Part shown: positions 1 to 10,916 of the stretch, in pieces
How the letters are laid out: each line of letters opens with the position of its first letter
Numbering within the stretch: position 1 is the stretch's first letter
Assembly: GCF_030272615.1 (NCBI RefSeq)
Contig: NC_081405.1
Span: forward strand, 309,349,374-309,413,373
Length of the DNA stretch: 64,000 nt
Source of the DNA: Cryptomeria japonica
Lineage: Eukaryota; Streptophyta; Pinopsida; Cupressales; Cupressaceae
Reading direction: 5' to 3'
Translations under genes and position numbers: made by a program
Notes under the pieces: model-generated
Told to the model about the DNA's origin: nothing
Databases searched by the model: none
Seen by the model: the letters and a program-made list of their open reading frames with translations, nothing else

Positions 1-2494
1 CTTTAGATTTGGCCGGTTGAACCAATACAATGGCTTGTGAGGCTTGATGACCCTCGGTAGGTTTCTCAGTAGAGGCAACACTTTGGTCAGTTTCTTTAGC
101 CTCTGTAGTCTCCTTTGTTGTTTTGGTACTTGGTGTCTCAGTTGCAACATTTGCAGTGCTAGAAGGATCCTAAGAAGTCTGTTCCCCAGTGGTCTGAGGA
201 GTAGCTTCTCCTTCTATAGACTTGTGAACCTTTGTACCTTGTTCAGTATCTTGAGGGGCCTCTATTGAGACAGGTTGATTGACCAGTGGATAAGGCTGAA
301 CTTGTTCCAAAACTGATTCACTAGATACAAGTTTTGCATATGCATTGCCTTCTATCATTTCCTATTCCGATGCCTCTGTATCCATGATATCTTCATCTAT
401 TTGAATGGTGTCTGCAGGGTCTTTCTCAGTGATATTAGGATCTTTCTTGGTGACATCAACTATTTCAACTTAAGCTTGCTCACCGACATCCTTGATTCTA
501 AAGATTTCCTGTCACTTTTCTTTAATCTCATTTTCCACTTCAATATACAGACCATTCATCAGTTTCAAGGCTTTTTGTTTGACGAGGAACTTTGTGTCGT
601 AGGTTGTCAGATGTTCTTTTATTTCAACTACCAACAAGTTAGGAAAGAGATGTACCAGACTTCTTTCTTTGATCTGTTTCTCCAAGTCTAGGGCATATTG
701 CCATCTGTTATCAATATGTGCATATAATTCTTTTGGAAGAGAATTAGAGACTTCTAATGGGACCAATCAGAATTTTAGAAGTGTCCAGATGATAGCTTCT
801 TCAATTTGTCTCTTTTCATCATCATTTCTGGTTTCATACTTAACATATCTGAAGGATCCAAATCCACCGTATTCCTTTAGATTAGCACAAAAAATTTCAA
901 CACTATGTACATTTACCTTCTTGCTCTTGACAATCTGAAAATTGCTTGCATCCTCAAATTCGGTATCACTAGACTCTTTTGCCAAAATGAGTCTCTGAGT
1001 AGATTTCTTGTGAGTTTTTGCTACCTTAGGAGTAGTAACACTCTTTGTTTTCTTACACGGTGAAGCTGCAGATGCTCTTGTATTAGGTCTCTTAGTAGGA
1101 GGAGTCGGTGAGGCCTTTGATGTGTCTTGTTTCTTTCTTTTCAACACTTTTCCCTTAGGCAGTTTGGTGCTCAGTGTTATAGTTGCATCTTGGGCTTCAG
1201 ATTCCTCTTCGGTAATGGCTATAGTGCCTTTGACAGGTGTGGAGGAAGAATCTTCTCCGAATTTCTCCGATAATGCCTTTATCATCTTTGCTACCTTTCT
1301 TGTAGCTTTGGGTACTACAATGCTTTTTTTTACTTTTTCTTTCACTTCTTCATAGGTTCCATACCTCAACTCAGTAACATGCCTTGGTAGTGTAAGAAAT
1401 GCATCCATTTGTTTTTGTGTGATGTCAAAATCAATCTCGTAACCCATAGGTGGAAAAGATTGAGTTCTTGGTTCCACAACATTTATATAACAGTAATCAA
1501 TGTCTACTTCAAAACATATGTCATCTTTGTATTTCTCCACTAGCTTGGGTGGAATCCAGTATCTGTTATGCATTTTCTCCTAAAACTTACTGAAGTAATC
1601 ATCCATAATATCATTAAAATTATCACCTAGCTTCTTGATGAAGTCATTGATCTGATGGGTGATTGGCCGGTGTAGCTCCCAAACAACTTTACTGATTGAT
1701 GGAAAGAATTTTTCAAAATAAAAAAAACATGCATACAAGTAGTGATCCAAATTTTAGTGTATTAGCCGAGTTGTTCTTCTTCGGCTTCCTGATGGTGTTC
1801 AGATTCTCAAACAAGTTTTTTAGCAACACCTCACATAGATCAATTTTCATTCACTTTTTCACAATTTTGTATGCTAAGTCTACTGCTGCACAGGGTACAC
1901 TGTTTTCCCTTGCCGATTGGAAGAAACAATAACCAATTACTCTAATGGAAAACTTTATTTCTGCATCAGTGACATTGTTCAATTTCAGTCCTCTGTAATC
2001 TGATTCTACTTTGGTTAAACTGATCAATTCTTTCTGTGATATCATCTTCTAAGCTCAGGCATGATCATAAATAGGGTAACTGGTGATCAGATGAATGATT
2101 TCCTTGGTAATCTTAAATGGTTGCTCTTCTAACCACATGAAATCATCGTGAACTTTGATTAGAACAAACTTGACCCATAGGGGTTTGAACACACGGGGAT
2201 AGGTTAGGGCTTCAGTTAATTCCTTGATCTTAATGTGCTCATACTTGCTATCCATTTTACCATCGGTGCACAATTCATCATAGGTATCCTTGATTCCAAT
2301 GTGACCGAGTTCTTCAACACGACATTTGGTGAAGAATCTCACATCCTTGACTAATAAAACTCTATCTGGGATGAGTGAAAATGCGGTTTGGTTTTGTCAT
2401 CCAGTTCAGATGCAATTTTGGGAGTTAAAGAGTATTTTAGTGAGGTCTTGTCAATGTTCTCAACAACAATGGCATCTTGGATCTTAGGTGCCAT
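1..2494 (-). pseudogene. Retrotransposon accessory ORF2, unknown protein, broken
   Basis: I do not recognise this protein. Reading starts at ATG 2494 (MAPKIQDAIV), shifts frame near 2400, stays in one frame to about 1851, shifts again, then reads in one frame from 1573 to the window edge with a few stops (for example at 767). The first part has a motif FKITKEIIHLITSYP followed by a helical region, reminiscent of the LINE ORF3 domain at 8875 and 24513 in this window. The middle (about 767-1400) is lysine-rich and basic, with KRKKQDTSK-like runs. The end (1-400) is Ser/Thr/Glu-rich and disordered. It sits downstream of the gag-like ORF where pol would normally be. It could be an env-position or captured gene; function unknown. 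Confidence 0.5.
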
Positions 2495-3048
2495 TTGTAG
2501 ATTTCAGATAAAAACTAACAAAAGATCCTTAGGGTTTGAAGATTTTAAAATGGTAGACGCTTCACACTTAGTAGATAATGACAACTTGATAAGATCGGTA
2601 AACCAGCTTAACAGTGCATTGAGATTGATGTGAATACCTTGAATTTTTCTTTGTAGGAGGTTTGATCACCTTTGAATCGCTTGCTCTGCTCTCTTTAAAA
2701 CTTGGTGAGTGAAAAATGACCGTGTAAATGCTTTAAGTACACAACATACCTTATCAGGCTCTGTGCAAGTTAGGTCAAAAGCATTAAATGCACTCGGTTC
2801 CACTAAACTTTCTTTCCTTTGTTTTGTGCTTTAACCGATTAATCAAACTTCCTTCATTTACCGACTTGACAGGCTTCCTATATTCACCGACTTGACAGGT
2901 TTCCTGTATAGTGCTCCAAAAGACTTTGATAGAATTTCAAACTTGCTACTACATCTTAACTATGCAGATTTTGAATTAAGTACATAATAAAGTAGGAACT
3001 GTTAATATTTAACCTTGAGAGAATGCAGTCCCTTCATACCTTTATCGA
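2495..3048. other. Non-coding spacer inside LTR element
   Basis: No readable protein on either strand. The stretch separates the zinc-knuckle ORF from the second ORF. It holds two near-identical short segments with ACCGACTTGACAGG around 2860 and 2890. Confidence 0.4.
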
Positions 3049-4401
3049 TTAATTTGGAATAGGTGCACCTAACTCGGTAGGTAAGGTGCTTTCTTCATTC
3101 GACACAATTTCCTTCTTTTTCCAAATCATCTGTAATTTGCCTTTTATTTCTTCAGTGCCTTTTCTAGGTTGATCTCTGCAATCTTCAGCTAAGTGTCCCA
3201 CTTTGTGACAATGAAAACATGCCATACCAGGATTTCTCCATGGTCTTTGGTTGTTCATTCCAAACCTTATAAAGCAGTTGGCACTTATGTGTCCATATCT
3301 TCCACAACATTCACACCTTATCCTTGTATTGTAATCCCATGCTACTGCAACATATTGTCGGTAAGGATCTATGTGAGTTCGATAACCTCTAGTATTTTCT
3401 CAGTGTGCATACCACATATAGTTCTTTTACTTATACCAACACTTCTCGGTACTATGTCCATATCTATTGTGGTTTTTACAAAACCCTTTGTATTTTGCCT
3501 TCTTATAATTGCTGGTAGACTTTGTCCTACATTGAATAGATGTGTGACCATATTTATTGCAATTGTAACAATAACCATTCGACTTAGTGACTTTCGGTTG
3601 CTTACCTTTTTTGATTTGGCACATGTTGGTAGTGTGACCTTGATTTCCACAGTAGTTGCAAATAGGCTTCTTTATTTTGATGTTCTTCTTGATTCTAGCT
3701 TGCTTTAATGATTCTCCTCTCTGGGTAGTATGAATTCCCTTCTCGGTACAGTCTTTTCCTTTGTAATCGAGTCCTACATCTTTGTTGGTTCGTCTTGTAT
3801 TCAGTTGCTCATCCAACATCTTTGATGCTTCATAACTCTTCTTCAGTGTTTCTTTGGATTTCTTCTTTGTTTCAAGTTCATTGGTCAACCTTGGTACTTC
3901 AAGTTTGAATGCTTGATTCTCATCATCTTTAAGATTTGCTTCATGATGTGCATAACCTAGTTTATCTGATAGATTTTGTTGAATCCCAGTCAATCTTATG
4001 ATTTCATCATTCTTTTCAGATACTAAGGCTTCAAGTTGTTGTTTCTCTCTTTCTAGATCTCTTACTTTATCCTTGGTTGTCCTCAATGCATCAAGATTTT
4101 CAATCATCTGTGTGCTGAAATGCTCATGTTCTCTTTTCATTGCTTTTAGTTGATCAGCCAGTGCTTTGCTCTTTTCTCTCAATACTTCAATCATTTCTTC
4201 AGTCTCTTTAGACGTACTGTTCTCAGATGGTGTCTCAATTTATTCCACTAACTCTTGAGAGTCCTGCAAATCATCAGATAATCTTCTTCTCACTTTCAGA
4301 GATTTTTGCATTTGCCTTTGCATGTCTGCAATCACTTGATTAGCATGATCCAACTCTTCTTGTAGATAAACAATCCTTCGAGATTGTTTATAGCCTTCCA
4401 T
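3049..4401 (-). pseudogene. Gag-like protein: long coiled coil plus five CCHC-type zinc knuckles
   Basis: One minus-strand frame of 450 codons, from ATG 4401 (MEGYKQSRRI) to TAA 3049-3051, broken only by stops at 4242, 3429 and 3402. Residues 1 to about 200 are Glu/Lys/Leu-rich heptad sequence typical of a coiled coil. Then come five zinc knuckles: CNYCGNQGHTTNMC (about residue 248), CYNCNKYGHTSIQC (275), a degenerate CKNHNRYGHSTEKC with the second Cys replaced by His (310), CECCGRYGHISANC (364) and CFHCHKVGHLAEDC (393). By family this is a nucleic-acid-binding capsid or nucleocapsid protein. The start lies about 50 bases after the primer site, as expected for the first ORF. Five knuckles is more than the usual one to three. 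No DSG protease motif follows. Confidence 0.75.
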
Positions 4402-4448
4402 TGATAAGATCTTTCTCTTTAGGCAGTTAAACCCATTTCCAAGATTGA

Positions 4449-4461
4449 GGCTCTGATACCA
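4449..4461 (-). other. Primer binding site for tRNA-iMet
   Basis: The minus strand reads TGGTATCAGAGCC two bases inside the LTR end (LTR ...CCTACA, then AA/AT, then the site). This is the standard plant retrotransposon primer site complementary to initiator tRNA-Met. Confidence 0.85.
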
Positions 4462-4463
4462 AT

Positions 4464-5653
4464 TGTAGGCCCAATATGGAAAGCTAATGTACTGAGAGGG
4501 GAGGGGTGAATTAGTACTTCAAAACTTTTCTTCAACAATAAATTTACTGTTAAGCATAAAATGAATAGTGTAGTAACATAATATAATGCTAAACCAAATA
4601 AATAACAATCATACATGATTCACTCCACAACACTTATATTTTGGTTATGCAGAAACTCTTGGTTAGAGAGAAAAACTGCGGTGGGGATGGCACCCACAAC
4701 TTCACTACTGGAATAATAAAGGGTGCTCGATTAGAGCTACATGTTTAGCTATTTCTAATAACTTACCCTGTTAGGAGTATCAAGATCTATTAGATTGACC
4801 TTGCTAAAGGATTTAACAACACTTAATCTAAATGTTGCACCCGGTTAGAGGCTTTACAATTTATAGACTTACTTAGAGTCTTTTACCCTATTAAAGGTTT
4901 CTCTTACAGTTTCAAAATATTACAATAAAATCATTACAAATATCTGCAACTTTACATTTGAAATGTTATACCAGATTCTATGTGCTTAAATAAGATTACC
5001 TTGCTTATAGCATTCCTTGGTAACCCATATAGTAACTCGGTAAACCCTTTTGTTTACTCTGTTCTTTGACTATTCTATGAAAACTTTCTTGGTGACCTCT
5101 GTGTCTCTGTAACAGTCATAACACTTAGTGCTTTCACATGTCTTGCTTCATATATTTATATATCTTCCTTTTTGTCATTCTACATGTGTATCTTTCTTAT
5201 CTCAATCCATGTTGTATAAATAGATCTCTTATGTCGGTGATCCATTCATTGCTTCAATCTTACAAACATGTTTTATTGAATGAATAACCATGCAAAATAT
5301 TTCATTGGTTAGATGACCTCAAAATCATACACAATCTTTAAGTGCAATTTCCAATGTGATAACGGTTCTATGTTCCTCGACCTTGTAACACATTTCCATA
5401 TATATGTCCAGCTTCAATGAATCTGGTAACATGTTTCACTCGGTGTAAATCAACTCGGTGTGCCATCTTTGGTGCTCAGTAAACATGGAATGATACTCAG
5501 TAGACAGCTCAGTGCATATTAGGCTCTATGACTACTTTCTTCTATAACTGACTGGACTGCATACCGACTGAATATTTTGGTAGAGGTAACGGACTAGAGT
5601 ATATAGAATAACTTTGAACATAAGACTAATGGCAACCTTAGTAAGTAGTAACA
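4464..5653 (-). repeat. 5' LTR of the minus-strand element
   Basis: It begins TGTAGGCCCAATATGG on the plus strand (CCTACA end on the minus strand) directly beside the primer site. It is about 1.2 kb and non-coding. The outer border was placed at GTAGTAACA because a TGTTAC start is typical, but the partner LTR is outside the window, so this end could be off by tens of bases. Confidence 0.6.
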
Positions 5654-5654
5654 G

Positions 5655-8554
5655 TACCTAGATGCTATTCTTTTTGAGGAAGAAGTTAACAAAGTGGTGT
5701 TCTCCTTTCAAGGCAATAAAGCCCCAGGGCCTGATGGATTCTCGATGTTCTTCTTTTAAACCTTTTGGAGTAATACTAGGAAGGATTTGGGTAAGGGAGT
5801 TCAAGAATTTTTTGGGGCAAGGATTATCTTGAAAAAGTTCAATGCCACATTTCTAGTTTTGATCCCCAAATGTCCTAGGGCCGACTTGATGGATCAATTC
5901 AGACCGATCAGCTTGTATAATTCCTTCTATAAGATAATTTCGAAGATGATGAGCATTAGATTGCTCGCGATTATTCCTTCTATTGTCATGCCCCAACAGA
6001 GTGGCTTTGTTCCCGAAAGACAAGTCCTAGACTCTATGATCACTATTCATGAAATTATTCACTCATTGGTAGACTCAAAGAAATAGGGCTTCCTGATGAA
6101 GTTAGATCTATCTAAGGCCTATGACCGAGTGGACTAGGGGTTTTTGGCCAAGATGTTGAGAGCTTTTGGTTTTTGTGCAAAGTTTACTCAGCTGGTTGGT
6201 CAACTCATTTCTACCCCCTCTTTCTCTGTCATCATGAATGGTATACCTTCCCCTTATTTAAATATTCTATGGGCATCAGACAAGGGGACCCCATCTCCCC
6301 TATTCTCTTTATTATCTTGGTCGGATGTCTAGGCATAAACATTAGTAAACTCGTCTCTAAGGGTCTTTTGTTGGGAATTTCTCCCTCCTCAGGTTTGAAG
6401 GCATGTTCTCACTAACAATTTGTTGATGATATTATCCTTATGGGTACACCATTGATAAGAGAATAAACTAATTTGAATAACTTTCTCAACACTTATAGGG
6501 ATGCCTCAGGCCAAGTGATTAACTAGGAGAAAAGTTCTCTTTTCTTCTTCAACACTCCGGAGGACAGACAGATCAAGATGGCTCGCATTTTTGGATGCCA
6601 AATCTACCAACCACCATCTATTTTATTAGGTCTCCCCCTAGGTTCAAAACCTATAGACCCTTTTTGGAATATTCTTGTTGATAGATTCAACAGGAAGCTT
6701 GTAGGGTGGAAAGGGGCCCTTCTTAGCCAAGCAGGCAAAATCTAGCTCTTTAAGTTCTCTCTCCAAAGTATTCTAGTTTATGCCTTAAGTCTCTTCAAAA
6801 TTCCAGGGAAATTTGTAGACGCAATTGAGAAAAATCAGAAATCTTTCTTATGGTCCAAGGTTGAAGAGAAGAAAATAATTTCCCTCATTTCCTAGGATAA
6901 AGTCTGCAAACCAAGGAAGTTAGGGGGGCTTTGTCTAAGAAAAATTATATACTTGAATAAAGATCTCCTGGCTAAACAAATATGGAGAATCTATCAGGGA
7001 ATAGGTGAATGGAATGAAATTTGGATGGAAATATATTTACATTTGAATCCTACTATGGAAGATTTCCTTGCCCTAGATCAGATCCGAGAAGGCTCTACCA
7101 TATGGAATAGTGATAATCATGCCAAATGAATTGTGAGTCGGTGCAAAGTGTGGGCCATTGGTAGTGGCAAAAAGGTTGATTTCTGGGATGATGTCTAGAT
7201 TAGAGGTGCTCCACTGAATAATTATAGTGTTCCTCCGATGATCATCTAATCCAACAATAACAAGTTTGGGGCAATGTTTTCTGTCTACTGGGGTGATCAG
7301 AAGTGGGTGAACCTGAGCACTATTGATTCCAACCTTAAGCATATTAACTTGAAACTCAACCAGACTGTCATTAGCCCAAGAAGGGAGGACCACCTAGTGT
7401 GGGATAGAACCTCTTCGGGGAACTATACGGTGGCTTCTACTATCCTTTTGATGGATCAATACTATGACCCTATCCCCTACTAGACCATAGCTTGGTATTC
7501 TAGTTTGACTCCTAAAATCAATATTTTTGTTTGGATTCTTCTGCAAAATAAAATTCTAACTATAGATAATTTGAGAAAGAGGGGATTCTGCATACCCAAT
7601 AGATGCTATTTATGCCTTAGTGATGAAGAATCCATGAACCACATGTTTATTTACTGTCCTTTTGTCTAGCCTGTCTGGTCGATGATTTTTCAGTCATGGG
7701 GTTTACATTGGGTGTTTCCTGAGTCAATTCAAGACTATTTCAAGAGTTGTTCTTATAGAACAAAAAATACAGCCATTAGGAAACTGTGGGACTTCTCTTT
7801 CCCATGCATCCTATGGGTATATGAAAAGAAAGGAACAACATAATTTTTAGGGAACTCTAGTAACTTCCTTGAAGTGGTGTGGGCTAAGCTAAAACACAAT
7901 CTTGTGGAGAATGTTGTAGATATTGGATCTCATTCTTACAACAGTAAGGAAGAGTATGAATTTTTAAGGAGTTGGAATATCCCAACCTCTATGGACATCA
8001 AGAAACAACTCAATAGAAGGATGTGTTGATGGTCTTCTCCCCTTAATGACTAGATTAAAGCTAACTTTGACGGGGCTGCTAAAGGGAACCTAGGGCTAGC
8101 TGGCTATGGTTGAGTTATCCAGAATAGTTCTGACTTTTACCTGGGAGCAACTACCCTTCCCTTGGGAAATAAAACCAATCACTTAGCTGAAGCCATGGTG
8201 GCCCTCCAAGCTACCAAATTAGCACATCAACTGGGAGCCAAAAAAATTTCGTTGGAGGGAGACTCTAAAAATATAATCAATTGTCTCCTTCGTAATAATC
8301 ACCCATTGAGGACGATCAAAAATATTATCTATATGGCCAAATAATAACTTAAGGGATTTTACCACTATCACATCTCTCATTTTTATAGAGTGTCCAAAAA
8401 GAGTGTTGATTGGGTTGCCAATGAAGCCATTAGGAATGGGCAGATAATGACGTGGTATGGTGAAGGGGAGCTCCCATAGGAGGCTAGTGATATTTTAAAT
8501 TGTGAGAGATACCATGGAAAGAAGGGAAAGAGTTTAAATCATGTCTCGATATGA
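5655..8554 (+). pseudogene. LINE ORF2 3' part: reverse transcriptase, zf-RVT, RNase H
   Basis: Recognisable RT blocks are NKAPGPDGF (5720), FRPISLYNSFYKIISK (5900), QSGFVPERQ, MKLDLSKAYDRVD followed by a stop, MGIRQGDPISPILF (6270) and the catalytic FVDDIILMG (6420). A zf-RVT segment with CYLCLSDEESMNHMFIYC lies near 7605-7660. The RNase H (8055-8500) starts FDGAAKGNLGLAGYG and carries EGDSKNII. Frame is 0 up to about 6250 and then a single frame to TGA 8552-8554, so I see only one frameshift in 2.9 kb. At least eight conserved Trp codons read TAG (6135, 6524, 6743, 6893, 7196, 7481, 7667, 8051), each preceded by C. The product would copy element RNA by target-primed reverse transcription. 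Confidence 0.88.
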
Positions 8555-10105
8555 CAAGGGGCATTGTGGCATCATGAAAGGGCCTTGTAATCAGCCGAGA
8601 AAGAAGTACACTATTAATTATGAAAACATCTTGCATGCTTTGTGGGTAATTCTTTCCAATTGGAGCGGATGCTTGAGATTTTGTTTTCGTCTTGTTGTGG
8701 CTTCTTCCTTATTTTGTAAACAAAGAAAGTTTGATGAGAAGAGCGATATCTGCAAGAAGTTACAGCTAGTAAGAATCGATAAGTAAATGGGGGGAAAACA
8801 TAATCGCAAGGAATCTATGGAAATAGACAAAGCGAGATTGATCCCAGGTTTGGGCTGTACTGCAAGCAGCAAAAATGTCAAAGTACGTGGATAGAATGCA
8901 AGAAAGGAGACCAGACATTACTAGGTTATTCAGAAAGGGGTGGAAAGAGGGTACCCTAACCATTGATAGTAGGAAGGTTAAGGTTAATGAGACCATTATT
9001 GCGGAGGTGACTAGTCTACCAATGGAAGGTATCAAATTCTACAAGGACCAGAAACTGTTGGAAGCAGTTGTGAACAAATTCCCCAAGGATGAGGAGGAGA
9101 AAGAGAACCTAGTGAAGGGTAGCCACACCTACTACTCCCCTAAGGTAATCAAAAAAGTCTAGCGATAGATTTTGTTTGCTGTCATTAAATTCACAACTCT
9201 AGATGGTAGATATATAAGAGTGTATAGCTACCAATTTGTTCTTCTTAATCATTTTTGGTACAAGGAGAAATTTTCCCTCCCCTATTATTTATTTTGTGCC
9301 CTCAATGTCGAGATTAAGGATTCTATCTCTAATCTCAAATCTAACCCTGCATTACATAAGGGCCTCGTGGTGGTCCTATACAATCATATAAAGAGCACCA
9401 CTATTAAATAGGATATATCTGAGATGTCCGAGTTAGCTGATGATCTGGATAATTCAAATGATGATTTTTTTGATCGATACAATATTGAGGCGGATGTTGA
9501 GGGTCCCCAAACCCCTGGGTCAAGAAAGCAAAAAACAAAAAATCAACCATGAGAAAACATGGTAAACGGTCGATCTGTAGGAAAAAGAGGGGGAGGACAA
9601 TGAAAGTTGGTACAAGGAAGAAGAGGAGAGTGAAGAAGACATGGAGATAGATAATGAGGAGATTAAAATTATCTCAAACTAGTAGAAAAAGGGTAAGATG
9701 TTGAGAAGGGAGTAGTTGGAGGCCGAGAAACGAACACTCCTTTCTACTAGCACCAACAAACAAAGCAAGGGTTTGGTAGGGGAGAATACCCCCAACAAGG
9801 AATTTAAGACGATTGAGGGAAAGGAGGTAGGTATGTAGGTGAAATTGAACCCTATGAGAGATGAGTCTTAGTTTGGTTCCCCTATGGACTTCGACCTTTG
9901 TATCAAAAAAAGAATGGACTACTTCAGTAAGGGTTTCTTGTGGGTACAAAAGGAAGTAAAATTCATTATAGATAAACAGGTCTAGGAAACTAGCAAACTT
10001 GTTGCTTTGGAAGCCATTGGTACTGGCAAATTTAGCTCCCTACCTGACTACTTAAGTGAGTTGACTAAAGCTATCTGCAATGTGGAAGATATTATCAATG
10101 TCTAA
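8541..10105 (+). pseudogene. LINE ORF3, unknown protein downstream of RNase H (copy A)
   Basis: Unknown protein; no function is claimed. ATG 8541 lies inside the last codons of ORF2, whose TGA is 8552-8554. The N-terminus has a hydrophobic stretch (LHALWVILSNW onward, about 8630-8720). A conserved domain follows after a frameshift: WAVLQAAKMSKY, GWKEGTLTI, LPMEGIKFYKD (8875-9160), then KV-stop-R-stop-ILFA where copy B has KVWRWVLFA, and LLNHFWYKEKFSLPYYLF (9240-9290). An acidic region follows, then LPDYLSELTKAI near 10050 and TAA 10103-10105. Frames used are 0, then 1 (8826-9411), then 2. The same order of segments is present in LINE B at 24193-26257, which argues for a real gene rather than chance ORFs. 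Confidence 0.6.
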
Positions 10106-10175
10106 TGCAATAAGGCTATCCCACATTAATGGTTCCCACTTTTGCCAACGAAGAAAATTGGCAAAGGTGAAGAAT

Positions 10176-10916
10176 TTTTTTTTGGGGGGGGTGTTCAGAT
10201 GAACTAGGGGTGATCAAGCAAGTCCCCCTAGGGGTTCAATTGAACCCTTTAAAATATTTTTTTTTAATGGGTTCAATTGAACCCATTTTTAAATTGTTTT
10301 TTTTCAAACTTCTATAAAAACCAAAAATGACAGTTAAACTGTCATTTTCAAACTTGTAATTTTCTATGTCCAGAGGGGGTTAGAGTGAACCCAATGTCAG
10401 CACCACATCACTGTGTCCTATCTGCAACAGCCAGCGTGTCTCACCTTTCAGCTTTCGACCTACATTATTTCAGGTGCACAAAATAACCCTTTTTTTGTTT
10501 AATAATCTTTTTTTATTAAATTTATTTACAAATTAATAAATAATTTTTTTGTTAATTAATGTTTCTAATTAAATAATTGTATATTTATTATTTTTCATCA
10601 TTTTAGAAAGATGTTTGAAAATTTAATGTTTTGATTTAAATTTGTCAATTTATTTTTAAAATTACATAACTGTATATGTATTTTTTTTTCAACTAAAAAA
10701 AAACATGTTATGAAAAACTTAGAAAACTAAGGTAGTAAATTAGAACTTAGAAAAACATTAAGAAAAAAATTAGCAAAAAAAATAAAATAGAAAATTATTA
10801 CAAATCTAAAATAATAAATTAAAACGTTAGAAAAATTAATAAATTTAAAGTTAAAAAATAATTATAAAACTTAGATAACAAATTTCAACAAATTAGTCAA
10901 AATAAATCCTCTACAA
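10176..10916. other. AT-rich segment with perfect palindromes
   Basis: No protein. It begins with a T9/G8 run. GGGTTCAATTGAACCC occurs twice as a perfect palindrome (10232-10247 and 10269-10284), and TGACAGTT-A-AACTGTCA (10328-10344) forms a third hairpin extended by flanking A and T runs. After about 10490 it is nearly pure A/T. It may be the left end region of the DNA transposon described next, but no matching terminal repeat was found on the right side. Confidence 0.45.

Larger units (their letters stand above)
1..5653 (-). mobile_element. LTR retrotransposon, left-truncated by window edge, no pol seen (copia/Sirevirus-like)
   Basis: On the minus strand the order is LTR, tRNA-iMet primer site, zinc-knuckle ORF, about 550 bases of non-coding DNA, then a second unknown ORF running off the window. 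No protease, integrase or reverse transcriptase is readable in the 4.4 kb of internal sequence present. The LTR end carries a G-rich GAGAGGGGAGGGGTGAAT stretch that recurs at 57060 and resembles ends I know from Sirevirus-type copia LTRs. The element abuts a truncated LINE at about 5650, so it may have inserted into that LINE; the other LINE half would lie left of the window. The right border is uncertain because the left LTR is not visible. Confidence 0.6.
5654..10175 (+). mobile_element. LINE A (plant L1-like, RNase H-bearing) with extra ORF3
   Basis: Plus-strand non-LTR retrotransposon starting inside the RT domain; the endonuclease half is missing, cut by the LTR element on its left. It carries RT, thumb, zf-RVT and RNase H, then a further ORF. 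The 3' end seen in LINE B is absent: recognisable ORF3 sequence stops near 10105 and the sequence turns into a T9/G8 run near 10180. Most lesions are single-base stops rather than indels, so the copy is old but structurally little disturbed. Confidence 0.8.

Noticed and set aside
4449-4461. TGGTATCAGAGC as part of a tRNA gene
   Set aside because: Only the short primer-site complement is present beside LTR ends (also at 32965 and 54043); no cloverleaf surrounds it.
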